DNA of 64,000 bases from Lysobacter capsici (GTDB lineage: Bacteria > Pseudomonadota > Gammaproteobacteria > Xanthomonadales > Xanthomonadaceae): positions 3,968,001-4,032,000 of the forward strand of contig NZ_CP076103.1 of NCBI RefSeq assembly GCF_018732085.1. Direction: 5' to 3'. A model generated the notes under the pieces. It worked only from the letters and a program-made list of their open reading frames with translations. It did no database searches and was not told the DNA's origin. Positions 51,292 to 60,913 of the stretch are shown piece after piece; the stretch's first letter is position 1, and every line of letters begins with the position of its first letter. Position numbers and translations under genes: made by a program.

Positions 51292-53211
51292 TCAATCCAA
51301 TGGCCGCTGCGCCGCCTCGGCCCGCAACTGCTTGGCCCGCACCAGCACCGGCGGCGGGGTGATCTCTTCGGGAATGCGGAAGATGCCGATCTTGCGCAGC
51401 CACAGGCCGGTGCTGCGCGCGGAGGTGAAGGCGACCACCGGGATCGACAGCAACAGGCCGATGATCACCGGCGACATCCACGCCGCCAGCGGCGGCGACA
51501 CCACATAGGCCATGCCGCCGATCAGCACGCCGAGCAGGCTCAGCCCGCCGTAGCTGCGGATCAGGCCCGACAGCGGCAGGCTGCCGTCGTCGCGGCGCTG
51601 CGATTCCCAACCCGAGTCCTTGCCGGCCAACACTTCGGCCACGCCGCGCGACTGCACGTACATGGTGATCGGCGCCATCAGCGCGGCCAGCAGGGTTTCG
51701 AAGATCATGCTGAGGAAGGCGCGGATCGCGCCGCCGCAGCCGCGGCGGGTCTCGCGGTCGGTCAACATCGCCAGAAAGCCCATGAACTTCGGCGCGAGCA
51801 GCACCGCCATGGTCGCGACGAACACCCACAGCACCCGGTCGGGGTCCTGATCGCGCCAGTACGCGCTCGGCGAAAACCCCGGCAGGCGGATGCTCTCCCA
51901 GTTGAAGAAGCCTTCCTTGTCGAGCGGGATCGCCAGGCCGATCAGCATCAGCATCGCCCACATCGGCGCGGTGAAGTAATGGCCGATGCCCATCGCCATG
52001 TGCATGCGGCTGATCCAGTGCAGCCCCTTCGCCGACACTACCGCGCCGTGTTGCAGATTGCCCTGGCACCAGCGGCGATCGCGCACCAGCATGTCGGTCA
52101 GCGACGGCGGGCCTTCTTCGTAACTGCCGACCAATCCCGGCACCATGTGCAGCGCCCAGCCGCCGCGACGCATGAACGCAGCCTCGACGAAATCGTGGCT
52201 CAGCACGGTGCCGCCGAACGGCTTGTAGCCGCGCAGTTCCGGCAGGCCGGCGTGATCGGCGAAGGCCTGGGTGCGGATGATCGCGTTGTGGCCCCAGTAG
52301 TTGCTCTCGGCGCCGTGCCACCAGGCGATGCCGTAGGCGATCACCGGCCCGTACACGCGTCCGGCGAACTGCTGCATGCGCGCGAACAGGGTCTGGCCGT
52401 TGACGATCATCGGCAAGGTCTGGATCAGGCCGACATCGGCGTTGCGTTCCATCGCGCCGGACAGCTTCACGATGACTTCGCCGGTCATCAGGCTGTCGGC
52501 GTCGAGGATCAGCATCTGCGGATAGGCCGCGCCGAAGCGCCGTACCCATTCGGCGATGTTGCCGGCCTTGCGTTCGGCGTTGTCCTTGCGCCGGCGGTAG
52601 AAGATCCGTTCGTGCCCGCCGGTGCGTTCGCGCAATGCGAGGAACGCGCGGATCTCGGCCTGGCGGATCGGCTCCTTGGTGGTGTCGCTGAGGATGAAGA
52701 AGTCGAAGCGATCGACCTGCCCGGTGGCGACCACCGATTCGTAGATCGCCTGCAGACCCGCCATCAGCCGCTCGGGGTCTTCGTTGTAGGTCGGCATCAG
52801 CAAGGCCGTGCGCAGGCCCAGCACCGGCAACTCGCCGCCTTGCTTGAGGCCGAACCGCCAGCGCCGCCGCGACAGGATCAGGCAGAACCCGGCCAGCGAA
52901 CTGGTGAACGCCAGCGCGATCCAGGCGAACAGCGGCACGAACAGCACCAGCAGCATGCCTTCGAGCAGGCTCAGCCCGCCGACGTACAGCACCCGCAGGA
53001 TGTGATAGCCGGCGGTCAGGGTCAGCAGCGCGGCGCCGCCGATCACGTACAGCCGGCGCCACGCCATCGCGTTGGGCGCGCTCGGCAGCGGCCGGTCCGG
53101 GCGTTCGCCCACGCGCAGCGATTGCACCGGCATCGCCATCGGCGCTTCGGCCGGCAGCGCTTCGTAGGCCACGGAGGGCGTTTTCTTCGGGGGAGCGACA
53201 GTTGCGTTCAT
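51292..53211 (-). CDS. opgH: glucans biosynthesis glucosyltransferase H
   Basis: 639 residues. GT2 membrane synthase: N-terminal helices (LYVIGGAALLTLTAGYHILR), then catalytic acids in SDTTKEP, DADSLMTG and SHDFVEAAF, and the RRWCQGN acceptor motif, followed by C-terminal helices. OpgH polymerises the beta-glucan backbone of osmoregulated periplasmic glucans. The ATG at 53211 overlaps the opgD stop as ATGA. The longer open frame to 53691 lies within opgD. Confidence 0.95.
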   Translation of the reverse strand: MNATVAPPKKTPSVAYEALPAEAPMAMPVQSLRVGERPDRPLPSAPNAMAWRRLYVIGGAALLTLTAGYHILRVLYVGGLSLLEGMLLVLFVPLFAWIALAFTSSLAGFCLILSRRRWRFGLKQGGELPVLGLRTALLMPTYNEDPERLMAGLQAIYESVVATGQVDRFDFFILSDTTKEPIRQAEIRAFLALRERTGGHERIFYRRRKDNAERKAGNIAEWVRRFGAAYPQMLILDADSLMTGEVIVKLSGAMERNADVGLIQTLPMIVNGQTLFARMQQFAGRVYGPVIAYGIAWWHGAESNYWGHNAIIRTQAFADHAGLPELRGYKPFGGTVLSHDFVEAAFMRRGGWALHMVPGLVGSYEEGPPSLTDMLVRDRRWCQGNLQHGAVVSAKGLHWISRMHMAMGIGHYFTAPMWAMLMLIGLAIPLDKEGFFNWESIRLPGFSPSAYWRDQDPDRVLWVFVATMAVLLAPKFMGFLAMLTDRETRRGCGGAIRAFLSMIFETLLAALMAPITMYVQSRGVAEVLAGKDSGWESQRRDDGSLPLSGLIRSYGGLSLLGVLIGGMAYVVSPPLAAWMSPVIIGLLLSIPVVAFTSARSTGLWLRKIGIFRIPEEITPPPVLVRAKQLRAEAAQRPLD

Positions 53212-54733
53212 GCAGTCCAACGATACAGCCAGGTTTCGGAAAGGGGACCGCGCGCGTCTTCCAGCACGGCGCGCAGTTCGACCACGCGCGCGTCCCCGGG
53301 TTGCAGTTCGAACGACATCCGCCAGCCGCCGGTGCCGGCGTTGGCATGCGCGAGCGCGTTGACGACCTGGCCCGAGGAAGCCCACACCACCGCGCGCGGC
53401 TGCGCATCGGCGGCCAGGGTGCGCAGGCGTGCGCCGTCGAGGTCGATCACCACCAGCCGCGCGCCGTTGCTGCCGGCCCCGATGCGGGTGCGGCGCACCG
53501 TCGCCAGCGTCGGCGCCCAGGCCTGCTCGGCGCACCAGTGCAGGCGGTAGTCGAAACGGTGCTCGCGTCCGGCCGCGAGCGGCGCGCGCGGGCGCCAGAA
53601 CGCGACCATGTTGTCGTGGTACTCGTCCTTGGTCGGGATCTCGATCAGATGCACCGCGCCCTCGCCCCAATCGCCGGCCGGTTCCACCCACAGGCTGGGG
53701 CGGCGCTCGTAATGCGCCTCGCTATCGGCGTAGTCGGCGAACGCGCGCTTGCGCTGCATCAGTCCGAACGCGCGCGGGCTGCGGTCCTGAAACGCGCTTT
53801 CCTGCAGCGATCCGGGGTTGTGCAGCGGCCGCCAGATCTGTTCGCCGGCGCCGTTGTGCAGGGCCAGGCCGTCGGAGTCGTGGACCGCGGGACGGAAATC
53901 GTCGATGCCGACCCGGTCGGTGGCATCGAAGTGGTACATGCTGGTCAGCGGTGCGATGCCGACCCGATCGAGCGCGACCCGCGGGTACAGGCGCAGTTGC
54001 GTATCGAACACGGTCTGCACCCCCGGGGTGATCGCGAAGCGCAGCGCGCCGGCCACGCTGGGGCTGTCCATCAGCGCATGCACGACGATCTGTTTCGCGC
54101 CGGGCGCCGGCTGCTCGATCCAGAACCCGGTGAACACCGGGAATTCCTCGTTGTCGCCGGCGCCGGTGTTCAGCGCCAGCCCGCGCGCCGACAAGCCGTA
54201 CAGCAGGTCCTTCGCCACCGCGCGGAAATAACTCGCGCCCAGGAACGCGCAGACCTCGTCGAAGTAATCCTTGCGATTGATCGGCGCATGCAGGCGGAAC
54301 CCGGCGAAGCCCAGATCGTCCTGCGCCGGCTTGGGCGCCTTGCCGAAATCGAACATGGCCGGCCGGTACACCACCGGCGTCGCCGAACCGCCGTGCACCA
54401 CGTGCATGTCGACGCGATGCTTGAACAGGAACGCGCGATGGAAGAACTGCACCTGGAACGGCAGGCCGTCGTTCTTCCACAGCGCCTGCGCGGGGTCGAA
54501 GCGGATGTCGCGCCAGGTGTCGTACTTGATCCGCGCCAGCGCCTCGGGCAGGTCCGCGTCGGCGGGCCGGTAGGGCTTGGCGGCCAACGCGCGCGCCAGC
54601 GCCGGCACCGTGCCGGCGTCGAAGCGCTGGGCGGGGCCGGCGGCGGCCGGGCCAGGCCAGGCCACCAGCCGCCGCCGGCCAGCGCGGCCAACGGCAGGGT
54701 CAGCCCGGCCTGGAGCAATTCGCGTCGCTGCAA
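53208..54733 (-). CDS. opgD: glucan biosynthesis protein D (OpgD/OpgG family), N-terminal frameshift
   Basis: The main frame from about 54640 down to 53208 encodes the OpgG/OpgD fold (FDAGTVPALARALAAKPYRP, YDTWRDIRFDPAQALW, FNTGAGDNEEFP-like NTGAGDNEEFPVFTGFW, IEIPTKDEYHDNMVAFWRP). The expected Tat signal peptide, MQRRELLQAGLTLPLAALAG, is read from a TTG at 54733 (GAGGTGG just before it) in another frame. One base appears to be missing, or two extra, in the GC-rich run about 54645-54670. So this is either a sequencing error or a real frameshift that would abolish export. The protein shapes periplasmic glucans made by OpgH. Confidence 0.82.
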
Positions 54734-54967
54734 GAACCACCTCGGATCGAATAAACCCGGCGATTGTAGGGATGCGCTTGTTAACAACACGGAATACGCT
54801 GAACGCAAGGCACGCTTGACGGATCGCGCGCGAACTCGCCGCGAGCGGGCGAAGCGCCGAATCGATCACAAGAAAACGATTACCCGGCCACGTCATCGGC
54901 CGGTCATGCCAACGCCACAAGCGCGACACGGCCCACGCCCAGGATTGCCCAAACCGGGAGCCGCGGC

Positions 54968-56155
54968 ATGCGCTACGCGATCGTCACCGAGACCTATCCG
55001 CCGGAAATCAACGGCGTGGCCCTGACCGTGCAAGGTCTGGAGCAGGGTCTGCGCGCGCGTGGCCACGAGGTCGGCCTGATCCGCCCGCGCCAGCTCAGCG
55101 ACGGCGCCCAGGCGCAGACGCACGAACTGCTGGTCAACAGCCTGCCGCTGCCGCGTTATCCGGGGCTGCGCTTCGGCCTGCCCTGCGCCGGCCGCCTGCG
55201 CGCGGCGTGGACGCGCGACCGCCCCGATGCGATCTATGTCGCCACCGAAGGCCCGCTGGGCTGGTCGGCGCTGCGCGCGGCCAAGCGCCTGGGCATTGCG
55301 GCGGCGACCGGCTTCCACACCCGTTTCGACGAATACATGCGCGACTACGGCGCGCCGTTCCTCGCCGGCACCGCGCTGGCGTGGATGCGCCGCTTCCACA
55401 ACGGCGCCGACGCGACCTTGGTGCCGACCCGCGAACTGGCCGAGTTCCTGCGCTCGCGCGGCTTCGAAGACGTGGTGCGACTGCCGCGCGCGGTCGACAC
55501 GCAGCTGTTCGATCCGCAACGCCGCAGCGCCGACCTGCGCCGCCAGTGGGGCCTGGACGAGGCCGGTTTCGCCGCGATCTACGTCGGCCGCATCGCCGCG
55601 GAAAAGAATCTCGAACTGGCCGTGCGCGCGTTCCGCACCTTGCAGCAGCAACGGCCGCAGGCGCGTTTCGTCTGGGTCGGCGACGGCCCGGCGCGGGAAA
55701 AGCTGCAGCGCGACCACCCGGATTTCATCTTCTGCGGCGTGCAGCGCGGCGAGGTGCTTGCCGAACATTTCGCCAGCGGCGATCTGTTCTTGTTTCCCAG
55801 CCACAGCGAAACCTTCGGCAACGTCACCCTGGAAGCGATGGCCAGCGGCGTGCCGACCGTCGCGTTCGACTACGGCGCCGCCCACGAACACCTGCGCGAC
55901 GGCCTGCACGGCGCGGCGATCGCCGACGGTGACGACGCCGGCTTCGTGCATGCCGCGGTCCGCATCGGCAGCCAGGACGCACTGCGCGCGGGAATGTCGC
56001 GCGCAGGCCGCGACGCGATCAGCGGCCTGCGCCCGGAACAGGTCGCGGCCGATTTCGATGCGCTGCTGCACGCCTTGGCGCAGCGCAACCCGCGCAATCG
56101 CAGCACCCCGGCATCGCAACGCGACAAACCCAAACCCAAGCAGGAGGTCGTATGA
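54968..56155 (+). CDS. glycosyltransferase family 4 (GT-B)
   Basis: 395 residues. N-terminal pattern VTETYPPEINGVALTVQGLE, middle ATGFHTRFDEYMRDYG, and the GT4 donor site IYVGRIAAEKNLELAVRAF, GDGPAREKL, and FPSHSETFGNVTLEAMASG with the E-x7-E signature. Close in type to GDP-mannose-dependent alpha-mannosyltransferases of bacterial glycolipid synthesis; the acceptor is unknown. GGAG precedes the ATG. It is divergent from opgD and coupled to the PAP2 gene. Confidence 0.9.
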   Translation: MRYAIVTETYPPEINGVALTVQGLEQGLRARGHEVGLIRPRQLSDGAQAQTHELLVNSLPLPRYPGLRFGLPCAGRLRAAWTRDRPDAIYVATEGPLGWSALRAAKRLGIAAATGFHTRFDEYMRDYGAPFLAGTALAWMRRFHNGADATLVPTRELAEFLRSRGFEDVVRLPRAVDTQLFDPQRRSADLRRQWGLDEAGFAAIYVGRIAAEKNLELAVRAFRTLQQQRPQARFVWVGDGPAREKLQRDHPDFIFCGVQRGEVLAEHFASGDLFLFPSHSETFGNVTLEAMASGVPTVAFDYGAAHEHLRDGLHGAAIADGDDAGFVHAAVRIGSQDALRAGMSRAGRDAISGLRPEQVAADFDALLHALAQRNPRNRSTPASQRDKPKPKQEVV

Positions 56156-56703
56156 ACCGGTTGCCCTTGCGCAAGCGTCTGATCGCCGGCGAATCGGGTT
56201 GGTGCCTGCGCGCCAATCGCCTCGGCGAACGCAACAGTTCGCGCGCCTATTTCGCCGCGGTCAGCCGCCTGGGCGACGGCGTGTTCTGGTACGCGCTGAT
56301 GGCGACGCTAATCGCGGTCGACGGCTACGACGGCCTGCGCGCCTCGCTGCATCTGGCCGCGACCGGCGTGATCGCGCTGGCGCTGTACAAACTGCTCAAG
56401 CGCTGGACCCGCCGCCCGCGTCCGTTCGCCTCCGACCAGCGCATCCACGCCTGGGTCGCGCCGCTGGACGAATTCAGCTTCCCGTCCGGGCATACCTTGC
56501 ACGCAGTGGCCTTCAGCCTGGTGGCGATGGCGCATTACCCGGTGCTGGCGTGGCTGTTGATCCCGTTCACCGCCAGCGTGGCGGCGTCGCGGGTGGTGTT
56601 GGGCTTGCATTACCCCAGCGATGTGGTGGCCGCGACGGTGATCGGGTCGAGTCTGGCGGGGGTTTCGTTGTGGTTGGTGCCTGGGGTGTCGCTGTTTGGT
56701 TGA
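56152..56703 (+). CDS. PAP2-family phosphatase
   Basis: 183 residues with four or five hydrophobic segments. The three phosphatase motifs are intact: KRWTRRPRP, PSGHTLHA and SRVVLGLHYPSDV. It probably dephosphorylates a lipid phosphate at the membrane. The ATG overlaps the glycosyltransferase stop (ATGA), so a joint role in glycolipid synthesis is likely. Confidence 0.9.
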   Translation: MNRLPLRKRLIAGESGWCLRANRLGERNSSRAYFAAVSRLGDGVFWYALMATLIAVDGYDGLRASLHLAATGVIALALYKLLKRWTRRPRPFASDQRIHAWVAPLDEFSFPSGHTLHAVAFSLVAMAHYPVLAWLLIPFTASVAASRVVLGLHYPSDVVAATVIGSSLAGVSLWLVPGVSLFG

Positions 56704-56829
56704 GGGTTTGCGCTGCGCGCGGTGTCGTTGGCCGCCCCCGCTTTTGGATTGCATTTCGACCCAGGTGACACTGGAAGTTGCATCCGCAGTTGCCGTTGCG
56801 CATCGCAACCGGCGTCGTAGTCGAATTGG

Positions 56830-57491
56830 CGCGGTCGCGGCTCGCGCCGCTCCTACAGGTAGGCCATTCGGCTTTCGCCTGAAGTCTTGCAGTTCATCCA
56901 GCGCTGCGAGGCGACTAACTCGCGAGAACAACAGCACACCCGGAGGGCGACGCGCATGGATGCGCGTCGCGCGCCACCGGGACATGGATGTCCCGTGTGG
57001 CGCGTGCCCGCGGAAGCTCCGCACTTGCGGGCACTTGATTCAAGAAAAAGCGTTTTTCTTTGGTTACCTTTCTTTTGTCGCTTTTGACAAAAGAAAGTAA
57101 CTCGGCCGCTTGCGGACGAAAGCTATTGATCTTGCCTCTGGCTTCAAAAGCTCTAGAGCTTCAAAGCTTTGAAGCTGCAAGCAGGATCAAAAGCTTCCGC
57201 CACTAAAGCGGCGGGTAACTTTCTTTTGTCCAGAGCCACAAAAGAAAGTCACCAAAGAAAAAGGCGTTCCTGTTTCGAATCAAGAGCCGCACGATCGGTG
57301 CTTGCGCAGGCATGCGCCACACGAGACATCCTGTCTCGGTGGCGCACGGCGCACATCCATGTGCGCCGCCCTCCGGGTGTGCTGTTGCTAACGCGAGTTC
57401 AGGCCTCGCGGCGCTGGATGAACTGCGCGACTTCAGGCCCAAGCCGAAGCCGCATGGCCTACCTGTAGGAGCGGCGCAAGCCGCGACCGCG
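56830..57491. repeat. large inverted repeat, two ~280-bp structured arms
   Basis: Left arm 56830 to about 57105 and right arm about 57213 to 57491 are inverted copies of one element, each beginning with the CTGTAGGAGCGGCGC family motif. Inside each arm are hairpins: left CGACGCGCAT / ATGCGCGTCG (56948-56969) and CGCGCCAC-CGGGACAT / ATGTCCCG-GTGGCGCG (56970-57004); right CGGCGCACAT / ATGTGCGCCG and TGCGCCAC-A-CGAGACA / TGTCTCG-GTGGCGCA. Stem differences between the arms are paired. A further hairpin, ACTTTCTTTTGT / ACAAAAGAAAGT, closes the inner end of each. The gap 56704-57553 has no gene. Confidence 0.9.
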
Positions 57492-57553
57492 ACACCTCAT
57501 CAACATCGCATCCACCCGCAGCTAAAAAACCACTCCACCATCAACAAAACCCA

Positions 57554-58441
57554 TCACCCAAACCGATCCACCTGCGCCCGCAACACCCCAGGCCGCAACT
57601 GCCCCACCCAATCGCGATCGTTCGCCACCTGCGCCCGCCCCCGACTCGCCTCCAGCGCCGCGAAATCCAGATCCGCATACGCCCACCGCTGCCCACCGCG
57701 CGTCTGCGTCAACACCCCGTCCGCAGGAAGGCCCACGTCCATCGGCGCATACACCGCCGCCTCGCCGGTATTGGTGTCGAGCGCAGGACTCCACAAGGCC
57801 TCGCCCGCGGTCACCGCCTGCGCGACGAAACAACGGTTTTCCAACGCGCGCGCCAGACACCCCACCCGCACCCGGGTCGCGCCGGCCGCGGTGTCGGTGC
57901 AACTGGGCGCGATCAGCAAGCGCGCGCCGGCTTCGCATTGCGCGCGCACCGGCAACGGGAACTCGATGTCGTAACAGATCGCGATACCGGCGCGCTGTTC
58001 GCCCAGCGCGAAGGTCTTGAGCGCATCGCCGGCCTCGATCACCCCGGCCTGTTTTTCGAAACCGGTCAGTTGCAGCTTGTCCTGCCACAGCCGACCGCCG
58101 TCGGGCGCGAAGGCGTAACTGCGGTTGCGATAACGCCCATGACCGGGATCGAACAGGAAGCTGCCGGCGACGATATGCAGCCCCAACTCGCGCGCAAGCA
58201 ATCCAAAAAAATCCAGCCACGCGCCGTGATAGGCCTGGGTCGCGACCAGCGAGGCATGCAGGTCGCCCTGGGTCGCCGCGCCGAAGGTCGCGCCCAGTTC
58301 CAGCGACAGGTACTCGGGCAACACCGCCAGTTGCGCGCCGCTGCGCCGCGCCTCGCTGAGCCACTGGGTCTGCTTGTCGGCGAATTCGGCGAACGTGCGC
58401 GGCGCGCCGATCGCGTACTTGGCCACGGCCACCCGCATCAT
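57554..58441 (-). CDS. nitrilase-superfamily amidohydrolase
   Basis: 295 residues with the Glu-Lys-Cys triad: Glu43 (VLPEYLSLE), Lys122 (WQDKLQLTGFEK) and Cys156 (IAICYDIEFP). It hydrolyses C-N bonds of a small amide; the substrate is unknown. The start (ATGATG at 58441) overlaps the stop of the GNAT gene, so the two are co-translated. A fused GNAT-nitrilase exists in some bacteria, which fits a shared task. Confidence 0.9.
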   Translation of the reverse strand: MMRVAVAKYAIGAPRTFAEFADKQTQWLSEARRSGAQLAVLPEYLSLELGATFGAATQGDLHASLVATQAYHGAWLDFFGLLARELGLHIVAGSFLFDPGHGRYRNRSYAFAPDGGRLWQDKLQLTGFEKQAGVIEAGDALKTFALGEQRAGIAICYDIEFPLPVRAQCEAGARLLIAPSCTDTAAGATRVRVGCLARALENRCFVAQAVTAGEALWSPALDTNTGEAAVYAPMDVGLPADGVLTQTRGGQRWAYADLDFAALEASRGRAQVANDRDWVGQLRPGVLRAQVDRFG

Positions 58442-59043
58442 GCGCGCCCCAGCGGCCGCAGCCAGAAACTCAGGGTGTGGGGGCGCTCGCCGCGTCCGAC
58501 TTCGTTCCACGGCAGGTTCGCGCGCAGTTCCGGGCGATGGGTGTAGCCGCGTTTTTTCCAGAACGCCTCGTTGCCGCGATGAAACGGCGGCTGGCGCGGG
58601 TCGCCGGACTCGCGTTCGACCGCGCAGAACGTGGTCCAGTTGAAACCGCCGAGCGCGCGCGCATGCGCCTCGCGCATGTCGAAGAATCGGTGGCCGACGC
58701 CGCGTCCGCGGTACTCGGGCAACAGCACCGATTCGCCGCAATAGAACACGTGATCGACATCGAGCAGGTGATCGTCGAAGGCGGCGCGGAATTCGGGGAT
58801 TTCATCGCTCATCGGCACGCCGGTGGACGCGCCGACCACGCGCGGGCCGTCGAAGGCCAGCACCGCAATGCTGCGCCACGAATCGCGATAGGTCTGCAAA
58901 TACTTGGCCTCGTAGGCCGCATCGCCGTCGTACAGATACGGCCAGTCGCGGAACACCGCGATGCGCAGCGCGGCGATCGCGTCCAGATAGGGCGTGATCT
59001 CGGCGCCGGCGTAGCTGCGGATCTGAGGCATCGGTTTCTTCAT
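58438..59043 (-). CDS. GNAT-family N-acetyltransferase
   Basis: 201 residues. GNAT fold with acetyl-CoA loop LLPEYRGRGVGHRFFDMRE and the preceding VFYCGESVL strand; AVFRDWPYLYDGDAAYEAKY at the N-terminus is shared with GNATs paired to nitrilases. Substrate unknown. Confidence 0.88.
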   Translation of the reverse strand: MKKPMPQIRSYAGAEITPYLDAIAALRIAVFRDWPYLYDGDAAYEAKYLQTYRDSWRSIAVLAFDGPRVVGASTGVPMSDEIPEFRAAFDDHLLDVDHVFYCGESVLLPEYRGRGVGHRFFDMREAHARALGGFNWTTFCAVERESGDPRQPPFHRGNEAFWKKRGYTHRPELRANLPWNEVGRGERPHTLSFWLRPLGRA

Positions 59044-59239
59044 GTCGGCATCTTGGTGAGCGCGGGCGGGTCGGCGCGCGGCGCGTGAGGGCCGGCCGCG
59101 CCGGTGGGTTGCGGGAACTCATCTTCCGCCGTCGCCGAGGCTCGCGCCAATCGGGGCTGGCCCCAGGCCTCGCGCCCCGGCCTGGAAACGACAGCGGCGG
59201 CAGGCGTCCTCGCCTGCCGCCGCCGGATCGACCCGCCGC

Positions 59240-60697
59240 TTACAGGGCCGGCGGGACGCTCGGCTCGAGCGGCGCGGCCGGACTGGCCGGGGCCGGGGCC
59301 GGTGCGACGCCGCGCTTGACCGCCGGGCCGGCATTGCCGCCGATCTGATACCAGTCGACCTTGCGGGTCAGCGCCATGATCGCGGCCAGGATCACGAACA
59401 GCAGGCCGGCGCCGAGCACCAGGGCGTTGTCTTCCGAGATCAGCAGCCCGTACAGCGCGCCGTACAAGGTCACCAGCATCGCGCCGAAGCCCAGCGCGCG
59501 CACCACGCTGCGCAACACCGCGCTGAGGTAGAACACGATCAGGCCGATGCAGGCGACGGTCGCGGCCAGGTAGGACAGGCCGAAATCGATGTGTTCGCTC
59601 AGGCTGACCAGCAGCAGGAAGAAGATCGCCAGCGCCAGTCCGACCAGGCCGTACTGGATCGGGTGGATGCGCAGTTGCTTGATCAGTTCGAACATGAAGA
59701 AACCGACGAAGGTCAGCAGCACGAACAGCAGGCCGTACTTGGTCGCGCGATCGGCCTGCGAGTAGACGTTGACCGGGTCCTTCATGGTGACCTGGACGGC
59801 GTTGATGTCGCCGCCGGTCGCGCTGTCGACCGAGTCGTCGCCGATCACCGTCACCGACGGCATGATCGTGCCGGCCTGGTACTGGCGCTGGGCATTGGTC
59901 GCGACCGACGACACCCGCCATTCGGCCTTGAAGCCCTTGTCGGTGATGCCGTCGGAACTGGGCGGGAAGCTGCCGCCGAAGTTCGGATGCGGCCACGAGG
60001 AGTTCAGCGCGAAGCGGTTGTCCTTGCCCAACGGCACCAGCGCCAGCGATTCGGTGCCGCCCAGGGCGAACTCCAACTGCGTCTGCAGGCGCAGCTGCGT
60101 ACCCGGCGCCGGCGCGGCCAGTCGCGCATGGATGCCGCCGCCGTCGCGCGCGCCCAGGCCGTCTTCGATCGCCGCCTGCGCGCCGTCGAGTTTCAGCTTG
60201 GGTTCGCGCAGACCGCGCACGTCGGCGAAGGCGTAGCTCAACCACGGCTTGCCGATGACGCGGGTGATGCCCGACACCGTGGTGCCGGCCGCGGCGACCG
60301 GATTGGCCGGGATGTTCGCGGCGAAATCGGCCTCGGCCTTGCCTTGCCAGGTGTAGACCAGGACCTTGTGCAGGCCGAGCCGGCGGGTATCGGGATTGAG
60401 GTCGCCGGTGACCGCGAGCTTGTTGGGGAAGTAGGTCCAGCGGCCCTGTTCGCGATGCACGGTGTGCTTGACCGCGCCCTTGTCGTCGGTTTCCGCCTCG
60501 ACCCAGGTGTCTTCGTACGGCACCACCAGCGCCGGCCCCGAGAACGCCTGCGCGCCGGCGTAGCTGCGCGCCACCGTGGCGACCGCCTGGGCGCGGTATT
60601 GCTGCCGCTCGCTGATGATGCCGCCGATCATCAGCAAGGGAATGAGTATCGCCAGGGTCATGCCCAGCACCATCAGCATCTTCAACCACACCCGCAT
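59240..60697 (-). CDS. creD: inner-membrane protein CreD
   Basis: 485 residues. An N-terminal membrane helix (LMVLGMTLAILIPLLMIGGI), a large periplasmic domain with ARSYAGAQAFSGPALVVPY, and five to six C-terminal helices (YGLLFVLLTFVGFFMFELIK, HPIQYGLVGLALAIFFLLLV). CreD is the main target of the CreBC two-component system. The ATG at 60697 has GGAG 6 bases upstream. creC lies further upstream on the same strand, with one gene between. Confidence 0.94.
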   Translation of the reverse strand: MRVWLKMLMVLGMTLAILIPLLMIGGIISERQQYRAQAVATVARSYAGAQAFSGPALVVPYEDTWVEAETDDKGAVKHTVHREQGRWTYFPNKLAVTGDLNPDTRRLGLHKVLVYTWQGKAEADFAANIPANPVAAAGTTVSGITRVIGKPWLSYAFADVRGLREPKLKLDGAQAAIEDGLGARDGGGIHARLAAPAPGTQLRLQTQLEFALGGTESLALVPLGKDNRFALNSSWPHPNFGGSFPPSSDGITDKGFKAEWRVSSVATNAQRQYQAGTIMPSVTVIGDDSVDSATGGDINAVQVTMKDPVNVYSQADRATKYGLLFVLLTFVGFFMFELIKQLRIHPIQYGLVGLALAIFFLLLVSLSEHIDFGLSYLAATVACIGLIVFYLSAVLRSVVRALGFGAMLVTLYGALYGLLISEDNALVLGAGLLFVILAAIMALTRKVDWYQIGGNAGPAVKRGVAPAPAPASPAAPLEPSVPPAL

Positions 60698-60913
60698 GTC
60701 GTACTCCTTCCGTGACGTTGGCGCGCAGCTTGGGGGCGGTGTGCGGGGAGGCGATGACGTTGCGGTGTTGCGTTGGTGAAGTGGTGGTGAAGCGTTGGGA
60801 CGCGGCCTGATCGGGTGGATACGAAATAGTCCGGATCGATGCGCATGATCGCCACGGACGCCGGGCCGGTCGTCAGGCCGGCGTCGTGGCAAGGGAAAGT
60901 AATCGACGCGGCC

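Noticed and set aside
51142..56119. Antisense frames opposite opgH, opgD and the GT4 gene
   Set aside because: Same reason: the opposite strands encode well-recognised proteins.
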